64,000 nt of DNA from Anaerolinea thermolimosa (GTDB lineage Bacteria; Chloroflexota; Anaerolineae; Anaerolineales; Anaerolineaceae). Within the stretch, counting starts at the first letter, position 1; each line of letters opens with the position of its first letter. The notes beneath the pieces were generated by a model, which had not been told where the DNA came from, ran no database searches, and was given only the letters and a program-made list of their open reading frames with translations. Location of the stretch: contig NZ_DF967965.1 of NCBI RefSeq assembly GCF_001050195.2, forward strand, positions 2,205,035-2,269,034, in the 5' to 3' direction. This document shows positions 9,389-18,939 of this stretch, in pieces. The translations under genes and the position numbers were made by a program.

Positions 9389-9418
9389 TCAAAAAAGGGG
9401 GGATCCCCCCTTTTTTGA
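9389..9418. terminator. Perfect 30-bp palindromic bidirectional terminator
   Basis: The 30 bases are a perfect palindrome: TCAAAAAAGGGGGG then ATCCCCCC and TTTTTTGA. The GC core flanked by A6 and T6 gives a U-tract on both strands. It separates the convergent GT2 and recJ genes and touches the recJ stop codon at 9419. Confidence 0.85.
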
Positions 9419-11116
9419 TTAGCCTTCCGCAGGGCGCAGATCGCGAATATGCAATTGGAGGGAAGTGCGCCCATTATATTCGTTCCGCTGGTATTGATAT
9501 AGGATATCCACCCGTTCAGGCATCTGTTCAGCCCAGAAACCCATCCCAAATCCAATAGCATCATAAGTGATCCAGCCATCGGTAAGCGTCATTTTCAAAT
9601 GACTCTGGTCACTCCCGATGCGTCTTGCTGAAGCCACCTTCAATCCCCGGGTAACAAAAGCCACACCAGGGTTCCCCTGACCGGTGGGTTCCAGCTGATC
9701 CAGCAGTGGTAACAAATCAGGACGCAAATCGCGTAAAGGAATTTCTACATCGAATCGTAAAACAGGGACGAGTTCCTGACCGGCCAATCTTTCCCGGGCA
9801 ACCTCCGTCAGGCGCTCTCTGAGGGCGGGAATATTTTCATTGCGCACAGTAAAACCTGCTGCCAGAGAGTGCCCCCCGTGCCGTACCAATAAATCGCGGC
9901 AGGCATCCAGCGCCTGCGTGATATGAAACTCCGGAATGGATCGGCAGGAAGCGCGCGTGACTTCTGCTTCCACCTGCCCAACCACTGCAGGGCGATAGAA
10001 AGCCTCCACCAGTTTGGAAGCCGTCAGGCCAACCACCCCGGCGTTGAAGTCTGGAGAGAAAGCAAAAAGAAGCGTGTCTTGCTCTTCGGTTTCTGCTATG
10101 CGCACCGCCTCTTCCTGCATACGGCGTGTCAATTCCTGCCGTTCACGATTCTGTCGGTCGAGTTTCTGTGCCAGGCGGCCAGCTTCTTCCACCTCCCGTG
10201 TCATCAAGAGGCGAAGCGCATCCAGAGCCGATTCCAAACGGCCAGACGCATTCAACCGCGGTCCAAGTTTAAAGCCCACATCGCCAACGTTAAGCTGGCT
10301 TAAGTTAATCCCCGCTACTCCCGCCAGAGAAACAATTCCCTGCCGGGCTCGTTGCCTCAATTGCTCCATTCCGCGGTGTACCAGCACGCGGTTCTCGCCC
10401 CTCAGCGGCACAATATCTGCAATGGTTCCAAGGGCTACCAGTTCCAGCCAGTCATCTGCCCGGTGATCAGCATGTGGGCGCGCTTCAAACAATCCCTGGG
10501 CAATCTTGTAAGCCAACCCCACACCCGAAAGATCATCTTCCGGGTAGGGATCATCCTCTCGCTTGGGGCAAATTACTGCCAGGGCTTCGGGAAGTTCCCT
10601 GGCCGGGTGGTGATGGTCACTGATGATCAGGTCCATCCCCAGAGTGTGAGCAAATTCTGCCTCTCGTGGTGAGCGGATTCCACAATCCACGGTCACCACC
10701 ACGCTCACTCCTTCTACCGCCAGCTTTGCCAGTGCATCCTGGTTCAAGCCATACCCTTCATCGAAGCGATTGGGGATATACGGGCGTGCATCTGCCCCAA
10801 AACAACGGAGCACCTCAACCAGGAGAGCTGTGGCTGTCACCCCATCCACATCATAATCGCCGTAAACTGCAATGGCCTCTTTTCTGTCAATCGCCCTGAG
10901 CAGGCGTTCCACGGCCTGTTGGAGATCCCGAAGCTGGAATGGATCACCCAATTCACCTGAAACCATCAGATACCGGCTGGCAGAACCCGCATCCAGAATC
11001 CCGCGGTTATAGAGAATCTGTTGAACAACCGGCGGATACATCGCCAGGGCCTCTTTCACCTCATCCGGCACCGCCGAATATCCCTTCCACCGCTTCTGTT
11101 GGGCAGGCAGGATCAT
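9419..11116 (-). CDS. recJ: Single-stranded-DNA-specific exonuclease RecJ
   Basis: A 565-aa protein of the usual RecJ size. The DHH phosphoesterase motifs are clear: DYDVDG (87-92), a VDCG segment and DHH (167-169) bind the two metal ions, and the DHHA1 and OB-fold regions follow. It degrades ssDNA 5' to 3' in recombination and mismatch repair. ATG 11116 overlaps the alr TGA (ATGA, 11113-11116), so it is co-transcribed and probably coupled with alr; a longer in-frame start at 11179 would lie inside alr and is rejected. Confidence 0.93.
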   Translation of the reverse strand: MILPAQQKRWKGYSAVPDEVKEALAMYPPVVQQILYNRGILDAGSASRYLMVSGELGDPFQLRDLQQAVERLLRAIDRKEAIAVYGDYDVDGVTATALLVEVLRCFGADARPYIPNRFDEGYGLNQDALAKLAVEGVSVVVTVDCGIRSPREAEFAHTLGMDLIISDHHHPARELPEALAVICPKREDDPYPEDDLSGVGLAYKIAQGLFEARPHADHRADDWLELVALGTIADIVPLRGENRVLVHRGMEQLRQRARQGIVSLAGVAGINLSQLNVGDVGFKLGPRLNASGRLESALDALRLLMTREVEEAGRLAQKLDRQNRERQELTRRMQEEAVRIAETEEQDTLLFAFSPDFNAGVVGLTASKLVEAFYRPAVVGQVEAEVTRASCRSIPEFHITQALDACRDLLVRHGGHSLAAGFTVRNENIPALRERLTEVARERLAGQELVPVLRFDVEIPLRDLRPDLLPLLDQLEPTGQGNPGVAFVTRGLKVASARRIGSDQSHLKMTLTDGWITYDAIGFGMGFWAEQMPERVDILYQYQRNEYNGRTSLQLHIRDLRPAEG

Positions 11117-12222
11117 CGATACACCCTCGGAACACGTGCTCCCAGCCCGCAAACCACTTCGTAACCAATCGTCCCCCATTGCCGGGCAATTTCTTCTGCG
11201 CTGATCATTTCCTCCCCTTCACGGCCGATTAAAATGACTTCATCCCCGATTCTGGCGTCTTGCACCTCGTCAAGCTGTACCAGGCATTGATCCATGCATA
11301 CTGCTCCGACTACCGGAACTCGTTTCCCGCGCACCAGAACCTGGTTTCCCGCCACCCGCCTGAAACCATCCGCATAACCCACGGTTACCACGCCAATACG
11401 TTCTTCGCGGGTGGTGAAATACTGGTAGTTATAGCTCAAACCGTGTCCAGGCGGAAACATTTTGACCGATGCCAGGCGGGCCTTCCAGCACAGGGCAGGA
11501 CGAAAACCCGACGGCAGGGGAGCAGTGGGAGAGGGTTGTAACCCGTATACGGCAATACCCGGGCGCACCAGATTATAACGCGCCTGCGGAAACAGGATGG
11601 TGGCCGCAGAATTCGCTGCATGCACCAGTGGTGGGCGTAACCCGGCCGCGTTGAGCCCCTGCAAAAGCTCGTCAAACACTGCCAGCTGTTTCAATGTGGT
11701 GGGTTTTTGAGGTTCGTCAGCTTCTGCAAAATGGGTAAAGACCCCTTCTACTTGAACATGAGGTAAACCTTTTAACCAGTGGATGAATTCCACACCGTCT
11801 TTCGGCGAATGCCCTAACCGGCCCATGCCTGTATCGAACTTGGCATGAACATATAAAGGGCTCCCTGCATTCTTCGCCCCAGCAGCATAAGCCTCAGCGA
11901 CCATACGATCGTATACCGCCAGCCGCACTCCCTGATTTGCCGCTTCGCACGCCCTTTCCGGTTCGGTATACCCTAAAACAACAGGAGTGGCTGGAATCCC
12001 CGCCTGCACAAGGGTCAAAGCCTCATCGATCCTTGCCACCCCCAGCCAGGTAGCTCCTCCTTCAACCGCCGCACGACTGGCCTCAACCAGTCCGTGCCCA
12101 TACGCATTGGCCTTGACTACCGCCATCACCTGAACACCGGTGATCTGAAGCAACCGCCTCACATTTTGCCGGATGGCCTCAAGGTCCACTTCTATCCAGT
12201 TGGTTTGTCCATTGGAAGGCAT
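11113..12222 (-). CDS. alr: Alanine racemase
   Basis: A 369-aa PLP enzyme that makes D-alanine for peptidoglycan. The PLP lysine sits in VVKANAYGHG (K37), and the catalytic tyrosine segment LSYNYQYF is followed by GYADGFRR. I chose ATG 12222 because it gives the normal family length and lies 7 nt after a perfect -10 box; the longer start at 12318 would run through the promoter and overlap tgt on the other strand. No ribosome site precedes it, so a leaderless message is likely. First gene of alr-recJ. Confidence 0.93.
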   Translation of the reverse strand: MPSNGQTNWIEVDLEAIRQNVRRLLQITGVQVMAVVKANAYGHGLVEASRAAVEGGATWLGVARIDEALTLVQAGIPATPVVLGYTEPERACEAANQGVRLAVYDRMVAEAYAAGAKNAGSPLYVHAKFDTGMGRLGHSPKDGVEFIHWLKGLPHVQVEGVFTHFAEADEPQKPTTLKQLAVFDELLQGLNAAGLRPPLVHAANSAATILFPQARYNLVRPGIAVYGLQPSPTAPLPSGFRPALCWKARLASVKMFPPGHGLSYNYQYFTTREERIGVVTVGYADGFRRVAGNQVLVRGKRVPVVGAVCMDQCLVQLDEVQDARIGDEVILIGREGEEMISAEEIARQWGTIGYEVVCGLGARVPRVYR

Positions 12223-12229
12223 GGGCAAA

Positions 12230-12278
12230 ATTATACTTTGATTTAGCCAGTGGGCGGTTACAAAAAAGCAGTTATAAT
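12230..12278. promoter_or_regulatory. Back-to-back leaderless promoters of alr and tgt
   Basis: The 64-bp gap between alr and tgt has a minus-strand TATAAT (12230-12235, 7 nt before the alr ATG) and a plus-strand TATAAT (12273-12278, 8 nt before the tgt ATG). The expected -35 zones of the two promoters overlap around 12250-12258, so only one may be occupied at a time. No good -35 hexamer and no Shine-Dalgarno is seen for either gene. Confidence 0.6.
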
Positions 12279-12286
12279 TCCAGCCA

Positions 12287-13432
12287 ATGCCTGCATTTAA
12301 CTTTGATTTACTTACCACCAGTGGAAAGGCCCGCGCTGGCGTCTTCCATACCCCTCATGGTGACCTACCGACACCCATTTTCGCCCCGGTAGGCACCCAG
12401 GCTACGGTCAAAGCCCTCACTCCGGCTCAACTCGAAGAAGTGGGAGCGGTGCTGGTTCTTTCCAATACCTATCACCTCTACTTACGCCCCGGAGCCGAAC
12501 TGGTTGAGGCCATGGGGGGGCTCCACCAGTTCATGCAATGGCCACATCCCATCCTGACCGATTCCGGGGGGTTTCAGGTCTTCTCGCTGGCACAAATGCG
12601 CCAGATTGATGAAGACGGCGTCACTTTTAAAAGCCATATCGACGGCTCCATGCATCGCTTTACCCCTGAAGTTTCGATTCAAGTGCAGGAAAAACTCGGC
12701 GCCGACATCATCATGGCTTTTGACGAATGTGCCCCACCTTATGATCGGGCTTACAACGAACAGGCGGTTGCCCGCACCCATGCCTGGGCAGAACGTTGTC
12801 TACGGGCTAAAACCCGCAGTGATCAGGCACTCTTTGGTATTGTACAGGGTGGGGTGTTTCCAGACCTCCGAGAACACTCGGCGGAGTACCTTTCCAGCCT
12901 GGGTTTTCCTGGCTATGCCATCGGCGGACTTTCAGTTGGAGAAACCAAAGCTGAAATGCACGCCATGCTCGAGCTTGTCAATGACATTCTTCCGGCAGAT
13001 AAACCACGTTACCTCATGGGAGTTGGCTCACCCGAAGATCTGATCCACGCCATTGCCCGCGGGGTAGATATTTTCGATTGTGTCTTACCCACCCGCCTGG
13101 CCCGTCATGCCGCTGCTATAACCTTCCGGGGAAGGCTGAACCTCATCAATGCTGTCTTCGCGCGCGATCCTGCTCCCATCGATGAGCAATGCACCTGCTA
13201 CACCTGCCGCCACTTTTCTCGCGCCTACCTGAGGCACTTATTTGTGGCCAGAGAAATGCTCGCCTCCACCCTGCTTTCGATTCATAACATTCACTCCCTG
13301 CTCGAGCTGGTGCGGCAGGCACGCCAGGCCATCCTCGAACAACGTTATGCCGACTTCGCCGATCAATTCCTCGCCAGCTACCAACCTCGAGTCACCCGGA
13401 ATCCATCTCCACAACTACGGAAACAACCATGA
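12287..13432 (+). CDS. tgt: tRNA-guanine(34) transglycosylase
   Basis: A 381-aa enzyme that swaps guanine 34 in tRNAs with GUN anticodons for the queuine precursor preQ1. It shows LSNTYHLYLRPG, the LTDSGGFQVFSL active-site segment, GIVQGGVF, GGLSVGE, DCVLPTRLARH and the zinc site CTCYTC with a following His near residue 305. Its stop overlaps the uppP start (ATGA). The start codon is 8 nt after a TATAAT, with no ribosome site. Confidence 0.95.
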   Translation: MPAFNFDLLTTSGKARAGVFHTPHGDLPTPIFAPVGTQATVKALTPAQLEEVGAVLVLSNTYHLYLRPGAELVEAMGGLHQFMQWPHPILTDSGGFQVFSLAQMRQIDEDGVTFKSHIDGSMHRFTPEVSIQVQEKLGADIIMAFDECAPPYDRAYNEQAVARTHAWAERCLRAKTRSDQALFGIVQGGVFPDLREHSAEYLSSLGFPGYAIGGLSVGETKAEMHAMLELVNDILPADKPRYLMGVGSPEDLIHAIARGVDIFDCVLPTRLARHAAAITFRGRLNLINAVFARDPAPIDEQCTCYTCRHFSRAYLRHLFVAREMLASTLLSIHNIHSLLELVRQARQAILEQRYADFADQFLASYQPRVTRNPSPQLRKQP

Positions 13433-14253
13433 GCCTTCTACAAGCCATCCTGCTCGGTATCATTCAGGGCCTGACGGAATTTCTGCCCATCTCCAGCTCG
13501 GCACACCTGGTGATTGCTCCATTTCTTTTGAACTGGCAACTCGACCCGCAGATCACCTTCACCTTTGATGTTCTGGTACAGAATGGCACTCTGGTGGCAG
13601 TGGTAATTTACTTCTGGAAAGATCTCTGGGCCATCCTCCGCGCCTTTGTTCTGGGATTGATTCACAGGCAGCCTTTTACCGACCCTGACTCGCGGCTGGG
13701 CTGGTTCATTCTGCTGGCAAGCCTTCCAGCAGGCATTCTGGGAATATCCATAAAACCGCTGGTTGAGGCCGCTTTCAATTCAATTCTGGCAACGGGTTTG
13801 TTCCTGGGCGTTACGGCCGTCCTCTTGCTCGTGGCCGAGTGGCTGGGCAGGCGGAATCGCCCGCTGGAATCCATCCGCTGGCTCGATGCACTGGTGATGG
13901 GCTTCTTCCAGGCACTGGCCATCTTTCCCGGGATTTCTCGCTCCGGAGCTACCATCAGCGGCGGGATGCTGTGCAATCTCAATCGCCGGGCTGCAGCGCG
14001 GTTTTCTTTTCTCATGTCCGTTCCCATCATGCTCGCGGCTGGCGGACTGGAAACGCTCGACGCTCTGAAGGTTCCCGGTAGTACCCACTTTCTCTTGCCC
14101 ATTCTTGCCGGTTTCATTGCAGCAGCTATTACAGGATATCTGGCCATTCACTGGCTGCTGGGATATCTCCAAAAACACCCTTTGAGATGGTTTGCCATCT
14201 ATTGCCTGGTAGCGGGCGGGCTAACCATCGCAGTATACTTCCTGCGTGGATAA
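13429..14253 (+). CDS. uppP: Undecaprenyl-diphosphatase
   Basis: A 274-aa integral membrane protein (BacA/UppP family) that dephosphorylates undecaprenyl diphosphate outside the membrane to recycle the cell-wall lipid carrier. The signatures E17-FLPISSSAH and FPGISRSGAT are present, with about eight hydrophobic segments. ATG overlaps the tgt stop, and the last codons overlap the next gene's GTG. Proximity to alr, another wall gene, fits. Confidence 0.95.
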   Translation: MSLLQAILLGIIQGLTEFLPISSSAHLVIAPFLLNWQLDPQITFTFDVLVQNGTLVAVVIYFWKDLWAILRAFVLGLIHRQPFTDPDSRLGWFILLASLPAGILGISIKPLVEAAFNSILATGLFLGVTAVLLLVAEWLGRRNRPLESIRWLDALVMGFFQALAIFPGISRSGATISGGMLCNLNRRAAARFSFLMSVPIMLAAGGLETLDALKVPGSTHFLLPILAGFIAAAITGYLAIHWLLGYLQKHPLRWFAIYCLVAGGLTIAVYFLRG

Positions 14254-15013
14254 ATTCCTTCCTTTACGATTGAGGGTGCTTCATTTTGTCCTTCGAGAAG
14301 TTCCTGCTCTTCTTGGGGCCCTCGGAATAGCCGCCTGTGGGTCGCTCCCGACTCCGCTTCCCCCTCCGCCCACCGAATGGATTCGGCTACAGATCAGCCC
14401 GACGCTGGCCAATCAAACAGAGCTCTTCTCCACCTGCACTCCCCCGGGCTTTGGGCTGGCAGTACAACAGGCCGGGGGTGTTTCCTTCACCGCAGGGCAA
14501 ACCGATCTCATCTTACAATGGGGCGCTCCTGAACCTGTCTCCGGCTTCGCCAGCATCCTCGGCACAGATTCCCTCACAGTGGTTGTTCACCCGGATAACC
14601 CCGCGACCAGTCTCTCCCTGGACGCCCTGTTGACCACTTACGCCGGGAAGCTCCCTGCCTGGGATTGGGATTACCTCGGCCAAAACCCTGCCCCCCTGAC
14701 GGCCTATGCCTATTCACCAACCCTGGACATCCAGCGAATCTTTAACTCAGCCTGGCCAACAGCACCCTCCTCCCTTAACCGCGAGGTAGTGCTGGTGCCA
14801 GGCCCTGCCGAAATGCGCACCACCATTGCCACGGATCGAAGCGCCCTGGGGTTCCTCCCCAGCACCTGGGTTGATTCTTCCGTAAAGCCCATCCGCATTG
14901 ATCCCACCCCACCTTCCTGGCAAAAGCAACCCATTCTTGCCATCAGCGCATTGGAACCCCAGGATGCCTCACGTGCATTTCTCCTCTGTGTGCAGCAAGG
15001 GATGGAACCCTGA
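14246..15013 (+). CDS. Substrate-binding lipoprotein (PstS-like fold)
   Basis: A 255-aa protein starting at GTG 14246, overlapping uppP by 8 bp. A signal peptide ends in a lipobox (GIAAC, C31), so the mature protein should be lipid-anchored outside the cell. The rest resembles a phosphate/anion-type periplasmic-binding domain (a domain that keeps 'TDLILQWG', 'LTVVVHPDNPA' and 'SALGFLPSTW' style segments). No permease or ATPase gene lies nearby. The ligand is unknown. The next gene, a ThiS-like protein, starts one base after its stop. Confidence 0.6.
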   Translation: MDKFLPLRLRVLHFVLREVPALLGALGIAACGSLPTPLPPPPTEWIRLQISPTLANQTELFSTCTPPGFGLAVQQAGGVSFTAGQTDLILQWGAPEPVSGFASILGTDSLTVVVHPDNPATSLSLDALLTTYAGKLPAWDWDYLGQNPAPLTAYAYSPTLDIQRIFNSAWPTAPSSLNREVVLVPGPAEMRTTIATDRSALGFLPSTWVDSSVKPIRIDPTPPSWQKQPILAISALEPQDASRAFLLCVQQGMEP

Positions 15014-15014
15014 C

Positions 15015-15209
15015 ATGGGCGTCGTAGTGGTCCTCCGGGGCGAAGAACACCTTCTTCCAGCCCCCATCACCCTCGGGGAGGCGTTGCATCTGCTTAACCT
15101 TCCCCCGGAGCTTTATCTGGCTGTGCGAAATGGAGAAATGATCGGCGAAGACACGCTCCTGGAACACGGCGACCGCGTGCAACTGGTGAGTGTCATCTCT
15201 GGCGGTTAG
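15015..15209 (+). CDS. ThiS/MoaD-like sulfur carrier protein
   Basis: A 64-aa beta-grasp protein ending in GG, the C-terminal diglycine that is thiocarboxylated in ThiS and MoaD. The DRVQLVSVISGG ending is typical. ATG 15015 follows the lipoprotein stop by one base. Which pathway it serves (thiamine, molybdopterin or another) cannot be told because no adenylyltransferase or synthase is adjacent. Its stop codon directly abuts the stop of the convergent GlnE gene. Confidence 0.75.
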   Translation: MGVVVVLRGEEHLLPAPITLGEALHLLNLPPELYLAVRNGEMIGEDTLLEHGDRVQLVSVISGG

Positions 15210-18200
15210 TTACCGCAGCAGGCGAGCATTGATCTCCCGGACGTCTTCGGTGTAGCGCTGTAATTCACTTGCAAGCGTGGCTGGATCAGCATAATGCAAA
15301 CGTCGCGCCAGAAAGGCAAATTCCTCACTGTTAACCGGGGGTACCGTAACATCCCGCGCATTTCCTCTCACTACCCGCAATGAATCAATTAACCAGCGTA
15401 AAAAGGTATGCGCTTTACGCAACCGCCTGTAATCCTCCTGCGAAAGGATGCCCGCTCTGGCAAGGCGTGCCATGGCCTCTCGCGTGTTCGTGTGACGCAC
15501 TTCAGGCAAGCGCGCTCCGTAGGTAATTTGCAATCCCTGCACCAGATATTCCACATCCACCAGGCCCCCCAGACTGTACTTAAGGTTAAACAACCCGCCC
15601 TGCACCAGGTGACGCAACTGGCGTTCGCGCATGGCGCGCATAGCAGTGACATCGAATGGTTCGCCGGTGTATATAAACTCATCCCGCAACTTTTCAATCT
15701 GGTGACCCAATGCTTCATTACCCGCCACTGCCCGTAATTTAACCAATGCTTGGCGTTCATAAGCCCAGGCTGGCCCCTGCGGAGCGAAATATCGCTTAAA
15801 GGAGTCTAATGAAACCGCCAGGGAGCCTGCTTTACCATAGGGACGAAGCTGCAAATCGACTTCAAAGATCCCCTCCCGCCGGGCACGCATGGCTCCCACA
15901 AAAGCCACCACAAGGTTTTCATAAAACTCAGCCGTGCTGATCTTTTTCGGCCCGTCGGTTTCGCCATTTTCCTCATAAATGAACATCAATTCCACGTCTG
16001 AGGCAAAACCCATCTCCTGCCCGCCAAACTTGCCCAGTGCCACCACGCTCATCTCACAGATTCCACCATCTGCACGATGGGGTGTCCCATAAACCAGGCG
16101 GAGATCTTCGTGACAGAGGTGATACGTGACATTGGTCACCACTTCTGCCAGGTCAGTCAGTTCCGCAGCGAAGTCCCAGAATTCACGTGTATGCCCCAGG
16201 ATATGCCGCATATCGATGCGGAACATCTCACGGTCACGCCAGGCGGTTAATAAATCTATCCAGGGAGCATTTTCACTGGGAGTTTGTGGCCCGGCATGAA
16301 CATGCCTCAGCGCACGGGCCAACTCGGCTTCCAGTTGCTTTCTGGATTTGGCCGTCTGCAGGGCATCCATATCGGTAACCACAGGGAAGAGATTGGTGTA
16401 CTGCATGCGCAGGAAATCGTCCCAGAGGAAATCGCTCACTCCCAGCACACGCGCCAGCGCATGGAGCACCTCCGGTCGCTGCAAGGAAATAAGCTCATCG
16501 GGCCAATCTGGCTGGCGGAAGAGCGTCTCGGTGAAATCTCGGAAATGTACCAGTGCCGATTCGGGATTAGGAGAATAGGGTAAAAGGTGGGTGAAGTGCT
16601 TAATGAGCACCACCGCTGCCCGAAGCTCCCGCTGTTTGTCCGGGCGTTCAATTTTCTGGCCGTTTCGATCGGTGACAAACAAGACGTCCTTCACCCGGTT
16701 GCCTACCGTCTCGATGGTCATGCGGTGAATATAAATGCCGCTTACTGCCAGAGCGTTGGTCAACTCATACAGAAAACCCACCGTATCCTGTCCGTCGATA
16801 CGTAGAACGGTGTGGGTGTCGTTGGCCTCATTATCAATTTCGATTTCAACCGGGTACAGAGTCGGCACAACACCTGCAACCGCCCCACGCTTCTCGCGCT
16901 GACGCAACGTGGTAGCTACCCTGCGGGTAAGCTCACCCTGCATCTCACTGCGTCGGCCACTTCGCACCATGCGCTGGCACAGGGTCAAATCGGCGGCATA
17001 TTGAGTCCATGTTTCAGGCTGCAGGGTCACCCCTTCCACCGGCTCTACCGTAAATACATCCACAATTTTTTGCCGGTTCACCTGCTCAGCCTGCCCGGGA
17101 AGCGGCTCATAGGTAAACACCTCACCTTCCAGAATGTTCAGACCATGTACCACCATCAACCCGGAAATGACCGATAGCTCACCCGGGAAGTCATACGCCA
17201 CTACTGTTACCCGCCAGGTTGCTCCCTGAGCTGGCTGGGCATGGATCACCACAGGTGTATCCTCGTTGAGCCGTGCCGCCAGGCTGGCATGAACAGCAAT
17301 CTCCTCAGTCGAATACAACTCAGAATAGGAAGGCGACATTCGGTCGATGTGGCGGTGAAGCTGGAACGGATCGTTGCCTTTTGAATCGGGGTTTTGCGAA
17401 CCATCAGGCATCTGGGTCATTTCCACACCTCCCACGTAGCGCAAATAAATTGCCCGGATGGCATTGATATGCTGGGTATACCGTTCCAGGAATTTCTCAC
17501 CGGGTTTTTCACCAGAAAAACGAAGCCTGCGCGCCAGGGCAATGAGAGCCGATGAATCCTCAGGCAGGCTATGAGTTTGCCGGTAATCCATCATCTGCAA
17601 GTAGTGTTCAATCGTACGGAGAAAAAGATACCCTTCCGTAAGAATACGATATTCTTCTACCCGGATCAATTCAGCCGCTGCCAGGCGCACCAGAGCATCC
17701 AGCGTGTTGGCCGAAAGGATTTCAGGATGAGTCACGCCATAAGCGAGCTGTAAAAATTGAACGGTGAATTCTATATCTCGAATAGAACCTTCACCCAGCT
17801 TCACCTCACCCCAGATCCGCCCGCTCTGCCGAAGCTGGATTTCGGTGCGATGTTTCATGTTAAAAACGGCTTGTTGCAACTCAGGAAGGGTGCTCCCAAA
17901 AAGATGGGGGCGCACAGATTCCAGGAGAGACCTTCCCAGCTCATGATTGCCCGCGATCACACGCGCCTTGAGTAAGGCCTGCTTCTCCCATAGTCTCGCA
18001 TTCTGAGTGAGGTAGGTGAGAAACCCCTTTACAGATGATACCAGCGGTCCAACCCGTCCCCAAGGACGCAGACGCATGTCTACCCGGTAGAGAAAGCCTT
18101 CTCCTGTAGCCCGCGCCAGGGCATCGATCAGCCGTTCCCCTATCCGTTGCCCAAGTTCAATATTCTCATCCCTTGAAATGAACAGCAGATCAATGTCTGA

Positions 18201-18893
18201 GCTGTAATTTAATTCCCGGCCGCCGAGCTTACCCATACCCAGCACAGTTAGCTGGTGAGGATCACCGCCTGCCTGCACTGCCGCAAGCTTGAGGCACATA
18301 CGAATCATCGCATCGGCCAAATTTGAAAGCTGCCGCGTCACTGCGGGTAGATCATATAAATCCAGGAGATCACATGTACCAATGCGCAACATTTCCCAGC
18401 TCTGAAAACGCCGCAGGGCATCCAGCTGGTCGTTAAAGTTTTCTACCCCGCCAAGGGCAAGCTGGGCTTCATTGTAGAGCTGTTCCACGCTTTTGGGCCG
18501 CGACAACTGGCGATACGCCACCAGCCGCTCGAAAGCATCCGGGTTGCGAAGGAGAATTTCTGTGAGGAACTGACTGCCAGCAAAGAGGACAACCAGGATT
18601 TCTACCGCCCGTGGATTGCCTGCCAGTACCCACAGTACGGGCAGAGGGTCAGTAAAGCGGCCCAGAAACCGCTCAAAGCTCACCAGCACACGTTCCGGGT
18701 CTGCCGCTTCAGACAAAGCCGCCAGAAAATGCGGAAGGAACTGTTTAAAGGCGGCCACCCTTTCAGGTTCTCCGGCCAACATGCGGGTAAAAGTCCCCCG
18801 CAACCGATCCAGGCCAGTGAAGCCTGCCGCCGAGAGATATTCATCGCTGAGGATGGTCTCCGATAAAGAATCTGCTCTGATGTCTGCACTCAT
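15210..18893 (-). CDS. glnE: Glutamine synthetase adenylyltransferase with two ACT domains
   Basis: A 1227-aa protein, well above the ~950 aa of classical GlnE. Two GlnE-type nucleotidyltransferase modules are visible: GKLGGRELNYSSDIDLLF (221-238) with GSIRDIEF (~369), and GKFGGQEMGFASDVELMF (954-971) with GGLVDVEYL near 1120. Between them lie two GlnD-like ACT domains, roughly 560-600 (DFPGELSVISG) and 695-745 (TVGFLYELTNALAVSGIYIH). GlnE adds or removes AMP on glutamine synthetase; ACT domains usually bind an amino acid, so direct glutamine sensing is inferred. The target glnA is 3.2 kb away. It has its own promoter at 18940-18969. Confidence 0.85.
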   Translation of the reverse strand: MSADIRADSLSETILSDEYLSAAGFTGLDRLRGTFTRMLAGEPERVAAFKQFLPHFLAALSEAADPERVLVSFERFLGRFTDPLPVLWVLAGNPRAVEILVVLFAGSQFLTEILLRNPDAFERLVAYRQLSRPKSVEQLYNEAQLALGGVENFNDQLDALRRFQSWEMLRIGTCDLLDLYDLPAVTRQLSNLADAMIRMCLKLAAVQAGGDPHQLTVLGMGKLGGRELNYSSDIDLLFISRDENIELGQRIGERLIDALARATGEGFLYRVDMRLRPWGRVGPLVSSVKGFLTYLTQNARLWEKQALLKARVIAGNHELGRSLLESVRPHLFGSTLPELQQAVFNMKHRTEIQLRQSGRIWGEVKLGEGSIRDIEFTVQFLQLAYGVTHPEILSANTLDALVRLAAAELIRVEEYRILTEGYLFLRTIEHYLQMMDYRQTHSLPEDSSALIALARRLRFSGEKPGEKFLERYTQHINAIRAIYLRYVGGVEMTQMPDGSQNPDSKGNDPFQLHRHIDRMSPSYSELYSTEEIAVHASLAARLNEDTPVVIHAQPAQGATWRVTVVAYDFPGELSVISGLMVVHGLNILEGEVFTYEPLPGQAEQVNRQKIVDVFTVEPVEGVTLQPETWTQYAADLTLCQRMVRSGRRSEMQGELTRRVATTLRQREKRGAVAGVVPTLYPVEIEIDNEANDTHTVLRIDGQDTVGFLYELTNALAVSGIYIHRMTIETVGNRVKDVLFVTDRNGQKIERPDKQRELRAAVVLIKHFTHLLPYSPNPESALVHFRDFTETLFRQPDWPDELISLQRPEVLHALARVLGVSDFLWDDFLRMQYTNLFPVVTDMDALQTAKSRKQLEAELARALRHVHAGPQTPSENAPWIDLLTAWRDREMFRIDMRHILGHTREFWDFAAELTDLAEVVTNVTYHLCHEDLRLVYGTPHRADGGICEMSVVALGKFGGQEMGFASDVELMFIYEENGETDGPKKISTAEFYENLVVAFVGAMRARREGIFEVDLQLRPYGKAGSLAVSLDSFKRYFAPQGPAWAYERQALVKLRAVAGNEALGHQIEKLRDEFIYTGEPFDVTAMRAMRERQLRHLVQGGLFNLKYSLGGLVDVEYLVQGLQITYGARLPEVRHTNTREAMARLARAGILSQEDYRRLRKAHTFLRWLIDSLRVVRGNARDVTVPPVNSEEFAFLARRLHYADPATLASELQRYTEDVREINARLLR

Positions 18894-18910
18894 CCTGATA
18901 AATACTTTCC

Positions 18911-18928
18911 ATTACCCATCGGGGTAAT
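18911..18928 (-). promoter_or_regulatory. Inverted repeat in glnE leader
   Basis: ATTACCC-ATCG-GGGTAAT is an 18-bp inverted repeat lying between the predicted start point (~18933) and the glnE ATG (18893). AGGAG immediately precedes it in the mRNA. It could be an operator or an RNA hairpin affecting translation; it cannot be assigned to a known regulator. Confidence 0.45.
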
Positions 18929-18939
18929 CTCCTGGGGAC

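Noticed and set aside
12223-12318. 401-aa version of alr
   Set aside because: The extra 32 residues run through both promoters and into tgt; the 369-aa form has family length.
13662-14147. 161-aa minus-strand reading frame opposite uppP
   Set aside because: Shadow of uppP codon usage; basic, low-complexity product and no start signals.
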